Counted from the stretch's first letter, positions 7,672 through 16,401 are shown. The stretch: DNA of 64,000 nt from Bin22 sp965207275 (GCA_965207275.1 CBDBMH010000001.1:186001-250000), one strand, 5' to 3'. A program made the numbers and translations. Notes: generated by a model from the letters alone, not told the origin.

Positions 7672-9330
7672 CTAGACTTCGAGGAACACGGTTACGATGG
7701 TGGGGCGCCGCCGCGCTTCGGTCTGAATGAAACGGCCGGCCGCTTCTCTTACCAGGTTCTTGACGCGTTCGGGTTCGTCGACCAACTCCTGCTTTTCGTG
7801 GATCAGACCGTCAACAATTTCGGAAAGCTTGGGAAAGAGATTATCAGTTTCCTCCGTCTCCATGAAACCGCTGGCCAGGACCTTGGTGGGGTAGGCCGGC
7901 AAGCCGGTACGGGCATCCACTGAAACCACGATTACCACTACACCGTCCCGGGCCAGGGCCCGGCGTTCCCGAAACACCTCGCTGCGCATGTTCCTGGCGC
8001 TGGGGCCGTCAATAAGGATGGGGGCGGCGGGCACGGTCTCCACCACCCGGCCTCCCTGGTCGCTCAGTTCCAGCACGTCTCCGTCTTCCAGCACAAAAAT
8101 ACCGGACTCCGCCAGCCCCATGTCCCAGGCCAGTCTGGCGTGGGCCATCAGGTGTCGGTACTCGCCGTGGACAGGCACGAAATACCGGGGCTTGGTCAGG
8201 CTTAGCATCATTTTCAGCTCTTCCTGGCTGGCGTGACCGTGCACGTGGACTGTGGCGATGCGGTCGTATAACACCTGCGCCCCCTGGCGCAGCAGGTTGT
8301 CGATGGTGCGGCTCACCAGCAGTTCGTTACCGGGAATGGGGGTGGCGGAGATTACGACCGTATCCCCTTCCATCACGGACACATCGCGATGGTCCTGGTT
8401 GGCAATTCTCACCAGGGCGGAAGTGGGCTCGCCCTGGCTGCCCGTGGTTATCAGCACCGTCCGCTCCGGTTCCTGGCCGCGGATCTCGCCGAGGCTGACC
8501 AGGGTTCCGGAGGGGATGGTGAGATAGCCCATCTCCGCGGCCATGTTGACGTTGTCCGCCATGCTGCGGCCCACAATGGCTACCTTGCGGCCGTGTCGGG
8601 CGGCGGCATCTATTACCTGCTGGATCCGGGAAATCAGGGACGCAAAAGTGGCCACCATAACACGCCCCGGCGCCTCGCCAATGGCCCGGTCCAGCGCGTC
8701 GCTCAGGATGGCCTCGGAAGGCGTGTACCCGGAGACCTCGGCGTAGGTGGAGTCGGAGCACAGCAGCAGCACCCCTTCCTCCCCGTAGCGGGCCAGGGTT
8801 GTAAGGTCCATGGTCTGGCCGTCCACCGGCGTGTGGTCAATCTTGAAATCGCCTGTATGGATTACGGTGCCCAAGGGCGTACCAATGGCGATGCCCATGG
8901 CGTCGGGGATGCTGTGGCAGACGCGGAACCAGCGGGCGGTGAAATTGGTCCCAAACCGGTATTCCACGTCGGGTTCAATGGCTTCCGCTGCCTTGCCCCG
9001 GGTTGCCCGGTTCTCCCGCAGCTTCACCGAAATCAGGCCATGGGCCAGCTTGGGGGCGAAGACGGGAACATCCAGCCGGGGAAGGATGTGGGGCAGCGCG
9101 CCGATGTGGTCTTCGTGACCGTGGGTTATCAGGATTCCCCGTACCCGGTCGATGCGTTCCACCATGTAGGTAACGTCGGGGATTATCAGGTCAACGCCCA
9201 GCATGTCCTCGGTGGGGAACTGGACACCGCAGTCGACAACCACAATGTCGTCCCCGCACTCCATGGCCATCATGTTTTTGCCGATTTCGCCGAGGCCGCC
9301 GAGGGGGATGATGCGCAAGGTATGGTTCAA
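7672..9330 (-). CDS. rnj: ribonuclease J
   Basis: A 552-residue metallo-beta-lactamase/beta-CASP nuclease with 5'-exonuclease and endonuclease activity in mRNA decay and rRNA maturation. It begins LRIIPLGGLGEIGKNMM, carries the zinc motif HGHEDHIGALP at about residues 68-78, then HSIPDAMG, THTGDFKID, the beta-CASP segment with STYAEVSGYTPSE, GSQGEPTSAL, and HVHGHASQEELK and PVHGEYRH near residues 370-400. The C-terminal domain follows. The only plausible start is TTG at 9330. It sits 31 bases after the uracil-DNA glycosylase gene, so the two are probably cotranscribed. Confidence 0.95.
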   Translation of the reverse strand: MNHTLRIIPLGGLGEIGKNMMAMECGDDIVVVDCGVQFPTEDMLGVDLIIPDVTYMVERIDRVRGILITHGHEDHIGALPHILPRLDVPVFAPKLAHGLISVKLRENRATRGKAAEAIEPDVEYRFGTNFTARWFRVCHSIPDAMGIAIGTPLGTVIHTGDFKIDHTPVDGQTMDLTTLARYGEEGVLLLCSDSTYAEVSGYTPSEAILSDALDRAIGEAPGRVMVATFASLISRIQQVIDAAARHGRKVAIVGRSMADNVNMAAEMGYLTIPSGTLVSLGEIRGQEPERTVLITTGSQGEPTSALVRIANQDHRDVSVMEGDTVVISATPIPGNELLVSRTIDNLLRQGAQVLYDRIATVHVHGHASQEELKMMLSLTKPRYFVPVHGEYRHLMAHARLAWDMGLAESGIFVLEDGDVLELSDQGGRVVETVPAAPILIDGPSARNMRSEVFRERRALARDGVVVIVVSVDARTGLPAYPTKVLASGFMETEETDNLFPKLSEIVDGLIHEKQELVDEPERVKNLVREAAGRFIQTEARRRPTIVTVFLEV

Positions 9331-9361
9331 ACCGGTTTCATTTCCCAGATCAAGTCGGTAA

Positions 9362-9985
9362 TTAGAACAGTGAAAGTTGTTCGGGAGGCGGCGTCTGGTC
9401 TTGCTCTTCCGCCGTCTCGGGGGCCAGGGGCTGCTGGCGAGCCTGGGCCAGGATATCCGGAATGCGCCGGAAGTCTTCCATTATGGCGCCACGCATCTCC
9501 TGGCGATACAGGGCCGCGGCGGGGTGCATGATGGGGTAGATGCGCCGGCCGTCCTTTTCCCTCACCCTGCCCCGGGCCCGGCTGATGCTTTCCCCGGGGA
9601 AGAACCGGCCCAGGGAAAATCGGCCCAGGGTTACGATCAGCGTGGGGTCAATAAGCTCTATCTGCCGGTTGAGATAAACGCTGCAGGCGCCGATTTCGGC
9701 CGGCAGGGGGTCGCGATTCTGGGGCGGGCGGCACTTGACCATATTGGCGATGTACACCTGCCGGCGGGTCAAGCCGATGGACGCCAGCAGTTCTTCGAGA
9801 AATTGGCCGGCCGGCCCGACGAAAGGGCGGCCCTGACGGTCTTCCTGCACTCCTGGCCCCTCGCCAATGAACATTACATCGGCGTTGGCCGCTCCCTCGC
9901 CGGGTACGGCGTTGGTCCGCCCCCGGTGCAGGTCGCACTCGACACAGTGGGAAACCAATTGCGCGATCTCATCCAGACTGTTCAT
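9362..9985 (-). CDS. uracil-DNA glycosylase, family 4
   Basis: A 207-residue iron-sulfur uracil-DNA glycosylase that removes uracil formed by cytosine deamination. Four cysteines for a 4Fe-4S cluster are visible: C14 and C17 (HCVECDLH), C85 (VKCRPP) and C101 (GACSVYL). The active-site motif GEGPG is at 41-45 and the second motif HPAA begins at H154. A Gln/Glu/Pro-rich tail of about 30 residues follows the domain. It begins 140 bases after acpP and is followed closely by the RNase J gene. Confidence 0.93.
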   Translation of the reverse strand: MNSLDEIAQLVSHCVECDLHRGRTNAVPGEGAANADVMFIGEGPGVQEDRQGRPFVGPAGQFLEELLASIGLTRRQVYIANMVKCRPPQNRDPLPAEIGACSVYLNRQIELIDPTLIVTLGRFSLGRFFPGESISRARGRVREKDGRRIYPIMHPAAALYRQEMRGAIMEDFRRIPDILAQARQQPLAPETAEEQDQTPPPEQLSLF

Positions 9986-10126
9986 GGCGTGTTCAGTGGC
10001 CCCTGCGGCAATGCTGTATCAGCAAGAGCCATACGATTTCGACGGGAAACGCCCGTGGCACGGGAGCAAGACAGGCTCTGTTGGCGGTCCGGCCACCCGG
10101 GGATCTGGGGACAGCCGAACAAATGG

Positions 10127-10387
10127 TTACTGGTTCGAGACACCGTGTTCTACCAAATAAGCTACGGCATCTCCTACAGTCTGGATATTGGCGGCATCAT
10201 CGTCGGAAATCTCCACCTGGTTATCCTCGGTAGAGAACTCTTCCTCAAAAGCCATAATAAGTTCCACCAGGTCCAGGGAGTCTGCGTTGAGGTCGTCAAC
10301 GAACGAAGAGGTCTCTGCCACATCTTCCTCGTCAACCCCCAGCTTGTCTACTACTATGGTTCGAACACGTTCAATAACGGTGGCCAA
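10127..10387 (-). CDS. acpP: acyl carrier protein
   Basis: An 86-residue acidic protein that carries fatty-acyl intermediates on a phosphopantetheine arm. The attachment site is the Ser of DSLDLVEL (S37). The start is TTG at 10387, with GGGAG upstream. It lies 4 bases after nusB and is part of a block yceD-rpmF-fabD-nusB-acpP. fabD supplies malonyl-ACP, so this is the fatty-acid synthesis carrier. There are no fabH, fabG or fabF genes in the window. Confidence 0.96.
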   Translation of the reverse strand: MATVIERVRTIVVDKLGVDEEDVAETSSFVDDLNADSLDLVELIMAFEEEFSTEDNQVEISDDDAANIQTVGDAVAYLVEHGVSNQ

Positions 10388-10391
10388 GCGG

Positions 10392-10877
10392 TCATCTCCC
10401 TTCGGAAGCGAGTTTTTCCTGATTCAGTTCTCCCCGAGACAGGGCGGACATAGCCGTACCCAGCACGCCGTTGACAAAACGGGCCGAACTGTCGCTGCCA
10501 AACATTTTGGCCAGCTCAACGGCTTCGTTGACGGCAGTCTTGGCGGGAGTAATGGGGTAGTAAAGCAATTCGTACAGTGCGATGCGCAGTATATTGCGGT
10601 CGACAGGTGATAAAAGGTGGACCGGCCAGGCCGGCGCATAAGTCTGTATCAGTTGATCCAGTTCCTCTTGTTTTTCGTGGAGCCCTTCCAGCAGGGCCCG
10701 GGACAGAGAAAGGACGTTGCCGGCATCTCTGGCTCGCACCAGGTTCTCTTCAAGAAGCCAATCAACGCCGGACTGTTCGTCAAATCCCCCCCGCAAATCG
10801 CTGGCGAAACCGGACTGTAAAGCCACGGTTCGCGCCAGGCTCCGGGGGTCCCTGGTCAATACCTTCGGCATAGTCAC
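10392..10877 (-). CDS. nusB: transcription antitermination factor NusB
   Basis: An all-helical protein of 159-161 residues that binds boxA RNA with S10 in rRNA antitermination. Features are the N-terminal ARTVALQSGFA helix and the C-terminal family segment LSPVDRNILRIALYELLYY followed by TAVNEAVELAKMFGSDSSARFVNGVLG. The first possible start is GTG at 10877; an ATG lies two codons on, at 10871. It sits between fabD and acpP. Confidence 0.94.
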   Translation of the reverse strand: MTMPKVLTRDPRSLARTVALQSGFASDLRGGFDEQSGVDWLLEENLVRARDAGNVLSLSRALLEGLHEKQEELDQLIQTYAPAWPVHLLSPVDRNILRIALYELLYYPITPAKTAVNEAVELAKMFGSDSSARFVNGVLGTAMSALSRGELNQEKLASEGR

Positions 10878-10913
10878 CAGTACAGGAATTGCCCGCCAGT
10901 TTCCGGCTGACCG

Positions 10914-11861
10914 CTAAATTTCAGCGACCACCTTCTCAATGGAGGCGGGGTCGGAAAGGGTATAGGCCTCTACATCCCGGTCGATTCTTTTGATTAGACT
11001 GGACAGCACGCGGCTGGGCCCGAATTCCACGAAGTGGGAGGCTCCTGAATCCACCATGCATCGTACCGACTGCTTCCATTTCACGCAGTGGCACAGGCCT
11101 TCAACCAATTCGCCGCGGACTTCCTCGGCGGTTCTCACAGGAGCCGCCATGGAATTGGCAACAATGGGAAACTGTGGGTCGGCCATCTCCAGTCCGTCAA
11201 TAGCTTCCACCAGGCCCTGCTGGGCGTGACCCATCAGGGAAGAATGAAAGGCGCCGCTGACCTTCAGCGGCACGGTCTTTTTGGCTCCCCGGGCCGTCGC
11301 CAGGTCCATGGCCCGGGCCACGGCAATCTTGTCGCCGCTGATAACCACCTGGTCGTCGCTGTTGACGTTAGCCAGTTCGACGCCAGTCTCGGCGCAAATG
11401 TGCTCAAAGGCAAACTCGTCCAGGCCGATGATTGCGGCCATGCCGCCGGGGCGCAACTCGGACGCTTCGTGCATCAACCGGCCTCGCTCCCGCACCAGCC
11501 TGACCCCGTCGGCGAATCGGAACACGCCCGCCACCACCAAGGATGTGTATTCACCCAAGCTGTGGCCCGCCACCGAGATGGGCTGGGGACTCTGGGCGCC
11601 CAAATACTCTTCCCAGGCCTTCCAGCAGGCGATGCTGACCACCATTATGGCTGGCTGGGAGTTTTCCGTATCCTGGAGTTCCCTGGTGGGCCCCTCAAAA
11701 ATCAGCCTGGACAAGGAAAAGCCCAGGCTGTCGTCAGCTTCTTCAAACACTTCCCTTGCGGCCGGTGAAGACTGGTACAGTTCCAGTCCCATTCCTACGC
11801 TCTGAGAACCCTGGCCTGGGAAAACGTACGAAAACTCTTTACTTTCCTGCGTCATTGTCAT
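10914..11861 (-). CDS. fabD: malonyl-CoA:ACP transacylase
   Basis: A 315-residue enzyme that transfers malonyl from CoA to acyl carrier protein. The N-terminal PGQGSQ is at 15-20, the nucleophile Ser is S101 in GHSLGEY, and the catalytic His lies in VSGAFHSSLM at about residue 207. Length and motif order are standard. The start has two nearby Met codons (MTMTQ). It lies between rpmF and nusB, and acpP, its substrate protein, is three genes downstream in the same block. Confidence 0.96.
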   Translation of the reverse strand: MTMTQESKEFSYVFPGQGSQSVGMGLELYQSSPAAREVFEEADDSLGFSLSRLIFEGPTRELQDTENSQPAIMVVSIACWKAWEEYLGAQSPQPISVAGHSLGEYTSLVVAGVFRFADGVRLVRERGRLMHEASELRPGGMAAIIGLDEFAFEHICAETGVELANVNSDDQVVISGDKIAVARAMDLATARGAKKTVPLKVSGAFHSSLMGHAQQGLVEAIDGLEMADPQFPIVANSMAAPVRTAEEVRGELVEGLCHCVKWKQSVRCMVDSGASHFVEFGPSRVLSSLIKRIDRDVEAYTLSDPASIEKVVAEI

Positions 11862-11980
11862 CGCCTCTACCCTCTACCCTGTTCACCATTACCATACAGC
11901 CAACGACCATAAAGCAAAGGCCACAAGCCGGCCACGACTAATGTCATGCGAATGGGGCTTGCGACCACAGGAAACGAGAC

Positions 11981-12163
11981 CTATATGCCGACGCCAACTA
12001 CCTGGCGTCCGCGGTAGTAGCCACATTGAGGACATGCGGCGTGGGGCAATTTTGCGGCATTGCAGCGTGGACAGCGGGAGGCGTAGAGGGGCTTGAGCTT
12101 ATAAGAAGTCAGCCTTCTCCCTCGCCTGGCTCGCGTAACTTTCTTGTTAGGTACTGCGCCCAT
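11981..12163 (-). CDS. rpmF: 50S ribosomal protein L32
   Basis: A 60-residue ribosomal protein with the canonical start GAVPNKKVTRARRGRRL and a zinc ribbon made by CPRC (about residues 32-35) and CPQC (45-48). The ATG has AAGGGG about 10 bases upstream. The yceD-rpmF-fab arrangement is widespread in bacteria and couples ribosome and lipid synthesis. Because all four zinc cysteines are present, this is the C+ form. Confidence 0.96.
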   Translation of the reverse strand: MGAVPNKKVTRARRGRRLTSYKLKPLYASRCPRCNAAKLPHAACPQCGYYRGRQVVGVGI

Positions 12164-12177
12164 GGTTTAGTGTCCCC

Positions 12178-12699
12178 TTAAGTTTCGGATTGGTTAAGCA
12201 GGGCCGCTAACGCTTCCCAGCGCGGGTCAATGGCCGCCCCGCTGCACAAACAGCTCTCTGTATTCAGGTCCACGCCGCACTCCTGGCACAACCCCTGGCA
12301 TTCCTGCCGACAAAGGGGCTTAATGGGTTGGGCGGCGATGCATTCCTGCCGCAGCAACTCGGTAAGGTCCAGGATATGGGTCGTATCAATAGTGGTCCCT
12401 TCGTACTCCCACGGTAAGTCCAGCCGTCTTCCCGTATTGACATCCACCAGCGGGAAGTACTCTTCTTCCACGTCCAGCGGAGATCGGCTGGCAAACTCGC
12501 CCAGGCACCGGCTGCAGGTGGTGGTCACGTTGGCGTCTACATTGCCCCTGACCATCAGTCCCTGATGAGTCCTGACAAACTCCAGCTTGCCCAGGCAAAC
12601 GATGTTCAAATTGCCGGACCCGCCCAGCTCGCCGTCCACACTCACCCTGCGGGAGGCACCGGTGGGTTCCTTGAGCAACTGCGCTACATTATATTGCAT
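12178..12699 (-). CDS. yceD: DUF177 / YceD family protein
   Basis: A 173-residue protein of the YceD family, associated with 23S rRNA accumulation and almost always encoded before rpmF. Visible are CSRCLGEF, the acidic EEEYFPLVDV segment, DLTELLRQE, and a cysteine pattern CRQECQGLCQECGVDLN typical of the family. The frame opens with TTG-ATG; I chose the ATG at 12699. It is the first gene after the promoter at 12792-12822 and starts the block with rpmF, fabD, nusB and acpP. Confidence 0.9.
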   Translation of the reverse strand: MQYNVAQLLKEPTGASRRVSVDGELGGSGNLNIVCLGKLEFVRTHQGLMVRGNVDANVTTTCSRCLGEFASRSPLDVEEEYFPLVDVNTGRRLDLPWEYEGTTIDTTHILDLTELLRQECIAAQPIKPLCRQECQGLCQECGVDLNTESCLCSGAAIDPRWEALAALLNQSET

Positions 12700-12791
12700 C
12701 AAGTTTTAATGTGCTGAACAGGGGAAGAACCCCTTTACAGGCAATAGATAACTATCGCCACCTGAATCGCTGGCCCGATAAATTGGGATAG

Positions 12792-12822
12792 ATTATACGT
12801 GGGAAACGTGGGTGTGTGTCAA
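12792..12822 (-). promoter_or_regulatory. promoter of the yceD-rpmF-fabD-nusB-acpP block
   Basis: On the minus strand TTGACA (12817-12822) and TATAAT (12792-12797) are perfect consensus hexamers separated by 19 bases. That spacing is slightly long but acceptable. Transcription would start near 12785, giving an untranslated leader of about 85 bases before yceD. Confidence 0.7.
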
Positions 12823-12949
12823 TAGCGCAAGTTAGGGCGAAACTCTAAATCTTCACGTTCGGCACACCCGGACTACCCATTTCGCCCGCTTCAAGAGTAG
12901 GAAACCCGACCTGCAGTTGCGCCATGGCCCCGCCTTACGGGCGTCGCGG

Positions 12950-13366
12950 CTACCCAGCCGGCGCTTCCCTCTTTTCTGCACGTATGTACTCGATGATCTG
13001 CTGGGTCGATGACCCCGGTCCGAACACCGCGTTGATTCCCATGTCGGCCAGCGGTTGACGGTCTTCTTCGGGAATTATGCCCCCCAAAACCACCGAGACA
13101 TCCTCCATGTCCTGCGCCTTAAGGAGGCGCATTATCTCCGGCATCAACTCCATGTGAGCGCCGGACAAAATGCTCAACCCAAGGACTTCCACGTCTTCCT
13201 GCACTGCTGCCTGGACGATCATCTCCGGCGTCTGGCGGATGCCCGTGTAAATGACCTCCATTCCGGCATCGCGCAGCGCGCGGGCAATAACCTTGGCGCC
13301 TCGGTCGTGACCGTCGAGGCCTGGCTTGGCTACCAACACTCGAATTGGGCGGCTGTCCTGGACCAT
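12950..13366 (-). CDS. B12-binding subunit of methylmalonyl-CoA mutase-type enzyme
   Basis: A 138-residue free-standing cobalamin-binding domain. DGHDRG (H20 is the cobalt ligand), LGLSILSGAH and VVLGGIIPEED match the small subunit of split methylmalonyl-CoA (or related acyl-CoA) mutases, which rearrange succinyl-CoA and methylmalonyl-CoA. No large catalytic subunit lies in the window. The epimerase-like gene at 780 would act on the same intermediate. The start is an ATG at 13366 with GGGGACACC upstream. The acyl-CoA isomer it handles is not known. Confidence 0.9.
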   Translation of the reverse strand: MVQDSRPIRVLVAKPGLDGHDRGAKVIARALRDAGMEVIYTGIRQTPEMIVQAAVQEDVEVLGLSILSGAHMELMPEIMRLLKAQDMEDVSVVLGGIIPEEDRQPLADMGINAVFGPGSSTQQIIEYIRAEKREAPAG

Positions 13367-13445
13367 TAACGGTGTCCCCTTATTTCCAAATGCGGCGGTG
13401 TGTCAATTCAACCAGCCTGTCCATTTTATCCCAAAGGAAGCCAGC

Positions 13446-13474
13446 TTGACACCCAAATCCATGCTCCTTAAGAT
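13446..13474 (+). promoter_or_regulatory. promoter of tRNA-Arg
   Basis: TTGACA (13446-13451) and TAAGAT (13469-13474) are spaced by 17 bases, 46 bases upstream of the tRNA 5' end. No protein gene on the plus strand could use this promoter. Confidence 0.65.
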
Positions 13475-13520
13475 TTATGGACAACCATAGTCAACCAGCC
13501 TCGATCACGGCCTCACCAGA

Positions 13521-13596
13521 GTCCCAGTAGCTCAGTGGATAGAGCGGCTGCCTTCTAAGCAGCGGGTCGCGGGTTCGAATCCTGCCTGGGACGCCA
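13521..13596 (+). tRNA. tRNA-Arg (anticodon TCT), CCA encoded
   Basis: A full cloverleaf can be drawn. Acceptor stem GTCCCAG pairs with CTGGGAC, the D arm is GCTC/GAGC, and the anticodon stem GCTGC/GCAGC encloses loop CTTCTAA with anticodon TCT. The T arm GCGGG/CCTGC encloses TTCGAAT. The discriminator is G and CCA is encoded at 13594-13596. Confidence 0.96.
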
Positions 13597-13817
13597 CCTT
13601 TTCCAGCATTCACCCGCGACTTACGTTGTTGGTATTCTCACTTGCTGATTTCTTTGCAGAAATCTGGACATGGCCTTTTATCATTTCCAGGGACCAGCGG
13701 AAGGTAATGGCCTGGGAATTAGCCCCTGGCACCAACGGGTGATGGACTTGATCGTCCGCGGCAACCGGGGCAGGGGGGCGACGAATACCCCTTCCCTGCG
13801 AGGCACAGGCGCCGATT

Positions 13818-15185
13818 TCAGTTCCTGAGCAAGTCCGCCAGCGCGCTGACGGGCTGCTCTGCTTCCAGCCGGTCCAGGGAGGACAGAAGCTTCGCCACGG
13901 TCGCATCGGGCAGACATTGCGACGCGCAGTCCTGAAACTTTTCCCGAATGTCATTCATGGTTACGCCCCGCAGGGCGCCGATGCTGGCCCGGTGAGCCTC
14001 CTGCCGGAGGACGGCGCCGTCCTTCAGGTATACGTCAACTTCGTGGTAACCCTCGGTCCAGCTGGGTTTCCCCTCGTTGCCCGGAATGCGCTGCATATCT
14101 ATCCGGGGAATCAACGCCTGGGCCTCGGGTCTTAGTACCTGCTCGTCGGAGAAGGACTGCAGACCCACCCGGCGGTCCAGCAGGGCGGCGGCCAGGCAGT
14201 ACTGCATGCTGAATTTCCCTTCCAGCGACGACATTGGTCGAGCGTGTATGAGCGAACGGGGCGGGTCGAAGTCCACCATTACTTCTATTCTTTCCACCGA
14301 CTCGGGGTCAATGTCGCCCTGGGACAGCAGGCTTAAGGTGGCGTCCAGGGCCAGGTGGGCGCTGCCGCAGCAAGGGTACTTCTTGACTTCGATGCCCGAT
14401 TCGACCAGGTAACACCTGCTGGTGAGCTTTTCCAAGATCTCCGAGCCGTTGAAACCTTCCCCGCCGGAGAATGCCCTGATGAACCCGAACCGACCCTCCA
14501 GGGCGTCCTTACTGGCCGTAAATCCTGCCCGCACCAGCCGGGCTGAAGCCACCCCGGCCCGTGCGGCGTCTCCGGCGTGGAAGGGCTTGGTCATGGTGCC
14601 GAAGTTCTGACGCAGTCCGGATGCCTGGGAAGCTGCCAAGGAAATCGCCATAGCCGTGCGCTCTGCGTCCAGGCCCATAATCTTGCTGGCCGCCGCCGCC
14701 GCGCCAATGGCGCCCAGCGGGCCCGTGGGATGCCACCCCAGGTCGTCGTAATAGGCTTCACTCAGGGACTCGCCCACGGCGCACGCCACCTCGAATCCGG
14801 TCATGTAGCCGAGCAACAGTTCCCTGGATGTTCCCCCCAGTTCCTCCGCCACGGCCAGCGCGGCCGGCAGCAGTACGGCGGTGGGATGTGTCTTGGTGAC
14901 CTGCGTGATGTCGTCGTAGTCCAGCGCGTGGGCCATCGCCCCGTTCACCAAGGCCGCATTGGCCGCCGAGGTTCTGAAGCCTCTGCCCACCACGCTGGCA
15001 ACGGGAGCGGCGCTCTCGTCGGCGACGTAGCGGCACAGGATTTCCGCCAGGTCTTCCCTGCTGCCAGCCAGCATGCAGGCGAAGCAGTCTATGATCGCTC
15101 CCTTCGCAGCTTCCACCGCTTCAACGGGGAAGTCCTCGATTCCAAGCTCAGTCACGTATTCGCCAATTCGGCTCGTAATGTTCAC
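13818..15185 (-). CDS. MmgE/PrpD family protein
   Basis: A 455-residue member of the 2-methylcitrate dehydratase (PrpD)/MmgE family. The N-terminal helical domain contains KGAIIDCFACMLAGS and NGAMAHALDYDD, the family signature region that includes the active site. GWHPTGPLGAIGAAAAASK is followed by the C-terminal domain with KKYPCCGSAHLALDA. Family members dehydrate 2-methylcitrate or related hydroxy acids; many in this kind of genome are uncharacterised. The start is GTG at 15185 with GGGAG upstream. A 20-base perfect palindrome lies 76 bases before it, a possible operator. No methylcitrate synthase is nearby, so the substrate is open. Confidence 0.92.
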   Translation of the reverse strand: MNITSRIGEYVTELGIEDFPVEAVEAAKGAIIDCFACMLAGSREDLAEILCRYVADESAAPVASVVGRGFRTSAANAALVNGAMAHALDYDDITQVTKTHPTAVLLPAALAVAEELGGTSRELLLGYMTGFEVACAVGESLSEAYYDDLGWHPTGPLGAIGAAAAASKIMGLDAERTAMAISLAASQASGLRQNFGTMTKPFHAGDAARAGVASARLVRAGFTASKDALEGRFGFIRAFSGGEGFNGSEILEKLTSRCYLVESGIEVKKYPCCGSAHLALDATLSLLSQGDIDPESVERIEVMVDFDPPRSLIHARPMSSLEGKFSMQYCLAAALLDRRVGLQSFSDEQVLRPEAQALIPRIDMQRIPGNEGKPSWTEGYHEVDVYLKDGAVLRQEAHRASIGALRGVTMNDIREKFQDCASQCLPDATVAKLLSSLDRLEAEQPVSALADLLRN

Positions 15186-15260
15186 GAGAAGTCTCCCTAC
15201 CGTAATTCTTACTTTGTAGCAAGATGGCGGCCGTACACGACCAAAAACGACCCGACCTCA

Positions 15261-15280
15261 ATCATCCGGCGCCGGATGAT
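15261..15280. promoter_or_regulatory. perfect 20-bp palindrome upstream of MmgE/PrpD gene
   Basis: ATCATCCGGC is followed at once by its exact reverse complement. The site lies 76-95 bases upstream of the GTG start at 15185. Between them an extended -10-like TGC-TACAAA is visible on the minus strand. The symmetry suits a dimeric regulator, but no regulator gene is adjacent. Confidence 0.5.
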
Positions 15281-15342
15281 ACTTCCTCCGCTTCCGACGG
15301 GGCCTTTTATCCCCTAGGGAAGGGACATGACCTATAGAAGCG

Positions 15343-15366
15343 GCCCCCGACCACTTGATCGGGGGC
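15343..15366 (-). terminator. hairpin downstream of FAH gene
   Basis: GCCCCCGA and TCGGGGGC form an 8-base-pair perfect stem with an 8-base loop, 49 bases beyond the FAH hydrolase stop. The run that follows on the minus strand is not a pure T-tract, so it may be a weak terminator or an mRNA 3'-end stabiliser. Confidence 0.5.
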
Positions 15367-15414
15367 ATTCGGGGAAGGTTACAGCATCAGTGTCCATTGG
15401 CAGACGTCGCTTAC

Positions 15415-16338
15415 CTACGAATACTTGCCCGTCAGCTGCGGCGTGGTTGTGTCAAAGCCCTGGTTCTGGCGGTCCAGGCGGGTCTCCCGGGCCCAGGTGC
15501 GCTTCAGGTCGTCCCTCACGTTCAGGTGCAGGTTCCCCAGGCCCTCGCACTCCAGGTCAATAACGTCCCCGTCCATCAGGGCGCTCAAACCCCGATGGTT
15601 GGTGCCGGTGGCCACGATGTCGCCAGGCTCCAGCGGATGGATAGACGTGACCCATTCCATAATCCTGGGAATCTGGTGAGCCATGTCGCTGGTGTTGTAG
15701 TTCTGTTTGACTTCCCCGTTAACCTTCAACACCACCTGCCGATTCAGGGGGTCGGTGTACTCGTCGGCAGTGACTATATGGGGCCCAATGGGAGCGAAGG
15801 TGGACCTGGACTTCATCTGGTAGAAAGTGTTGCCCGGGGGGAGCACGCCACGAGCGGAGCCGTCGATAAAGTTCAGGTAGCCAAATATGTAATCATAGGC
15901 GTCCTCGGGCTTCACAAATTCGGCCCGCTTCCCTATTACGAAAGCCATTTCCGCCTCGAATTCGAAAATAGTGGCGGGAATGTCGGGCAGAATTATCGTT
16001 TCGTCCGGGCCGATAATGCAGTGGGGCGACTTCTGGAAGGCGTTAATTGGGGCCGGTTCGTCCCGGGTCCCGTCCTCCATGTAGTTGACCGCCATGCAGA
16101 CGATGGTGTAGGGCTTGGGCAGTGGCGGACGCACGTGCACCGAACTCAGGGGCAGGCCATCTTCGGAATTGACTATGGCTTCAATAGCCGCCCGGTGGCC
16201 GTCAAACCCTCCAATCACCCGGTTTATCAGGTCCTGCGGCGAGGTATGGGTAACTCCGCTGACGGCGGAGGAGACGTCCACCACGTTGTCACCCTTGACC
16301 ACGCCCAGCCTGTAATCGTCAAAAAAGGCCAGCTTCAT
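15415..16338 (-). CDS. fumarylacetoacetate hydrolase (FAH) family protein
   Basis: A 307-residue enzyme of the FAH fold, whose members hydrolyse or decarboxylate acylpyruvate-type products of aromatic ring breakdown. The C-terminal FAH domain shows NYMEDGTRDEPAP, KSPHCIIGPDETI, EFEAEMAFVIGK (metal-binding Glu pair), and GDIVATGTNHRGLS near residue 255. The N-terminal domain (about 75 residues) starts MKLAFFDDYRLGVV. The ATG at 16338 has AGAGGAGAGG upstream. It is 63 bases after a VOC gene and probably in one transcript with it, which is consistent with meta-cleavage-type catabolism. The exact substrate is not predictable. Confidence 0.92.
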   Translation of the reverse strand: MKLAFFDDYRLGVVKGDNVVDVSSAVSGVTHTSPQDLINRVIGGFDGHRAAIEAIVNSEDGLPLSSVHVRPPLPKPYTIVCMAVNYMEDGTRDEPAPINAFQKSPHCIIGPDETIILPDIPATIFEFEAEMAFVIGKRAEFVKPEDAYDYIFGYLNFIDGSARGVLPPGNTFYQMKSRSTFAPIGPHIVTADEYTDPLNRQVVLKVNGEVKQNYNTSDMAHQIPRIMEWVTSIHPLEPGDIVATGTNHRGLSALMDGDVIDLECEGLGNLHLNVRDDLKRTWARETRLDRQNQGFDTTTPQLTGKYS

Positions 16339-16401
16339 AGCTTCCTCTCCTCTTCAAAGGTGGTATTGCTGACTGACATGCTCCAGTGCTGCCCTCTCCG
16401 G

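Noticed and set aside
9377..10453. A 358-codon plus-strand ORF across the UDG and acpP genes
   Set aside because: It is the shadow of two confirmed genes in a GC-rich genome; no recognisable motif and no ribosome-binding site.
13367..13445. Cobalamin riboswitch upstream of the B12-binding subunit
   Set aside because: No B12-box or conserved stems are visible in the short upstream region.
13610..13954. A 114-codon minus-strand ORF beside the tRNA and overlapping the MmgE gene
   Set aside because: Out of frame with MmgE/PrpD, no Shine-Dalgarno, and no recognisable domain.
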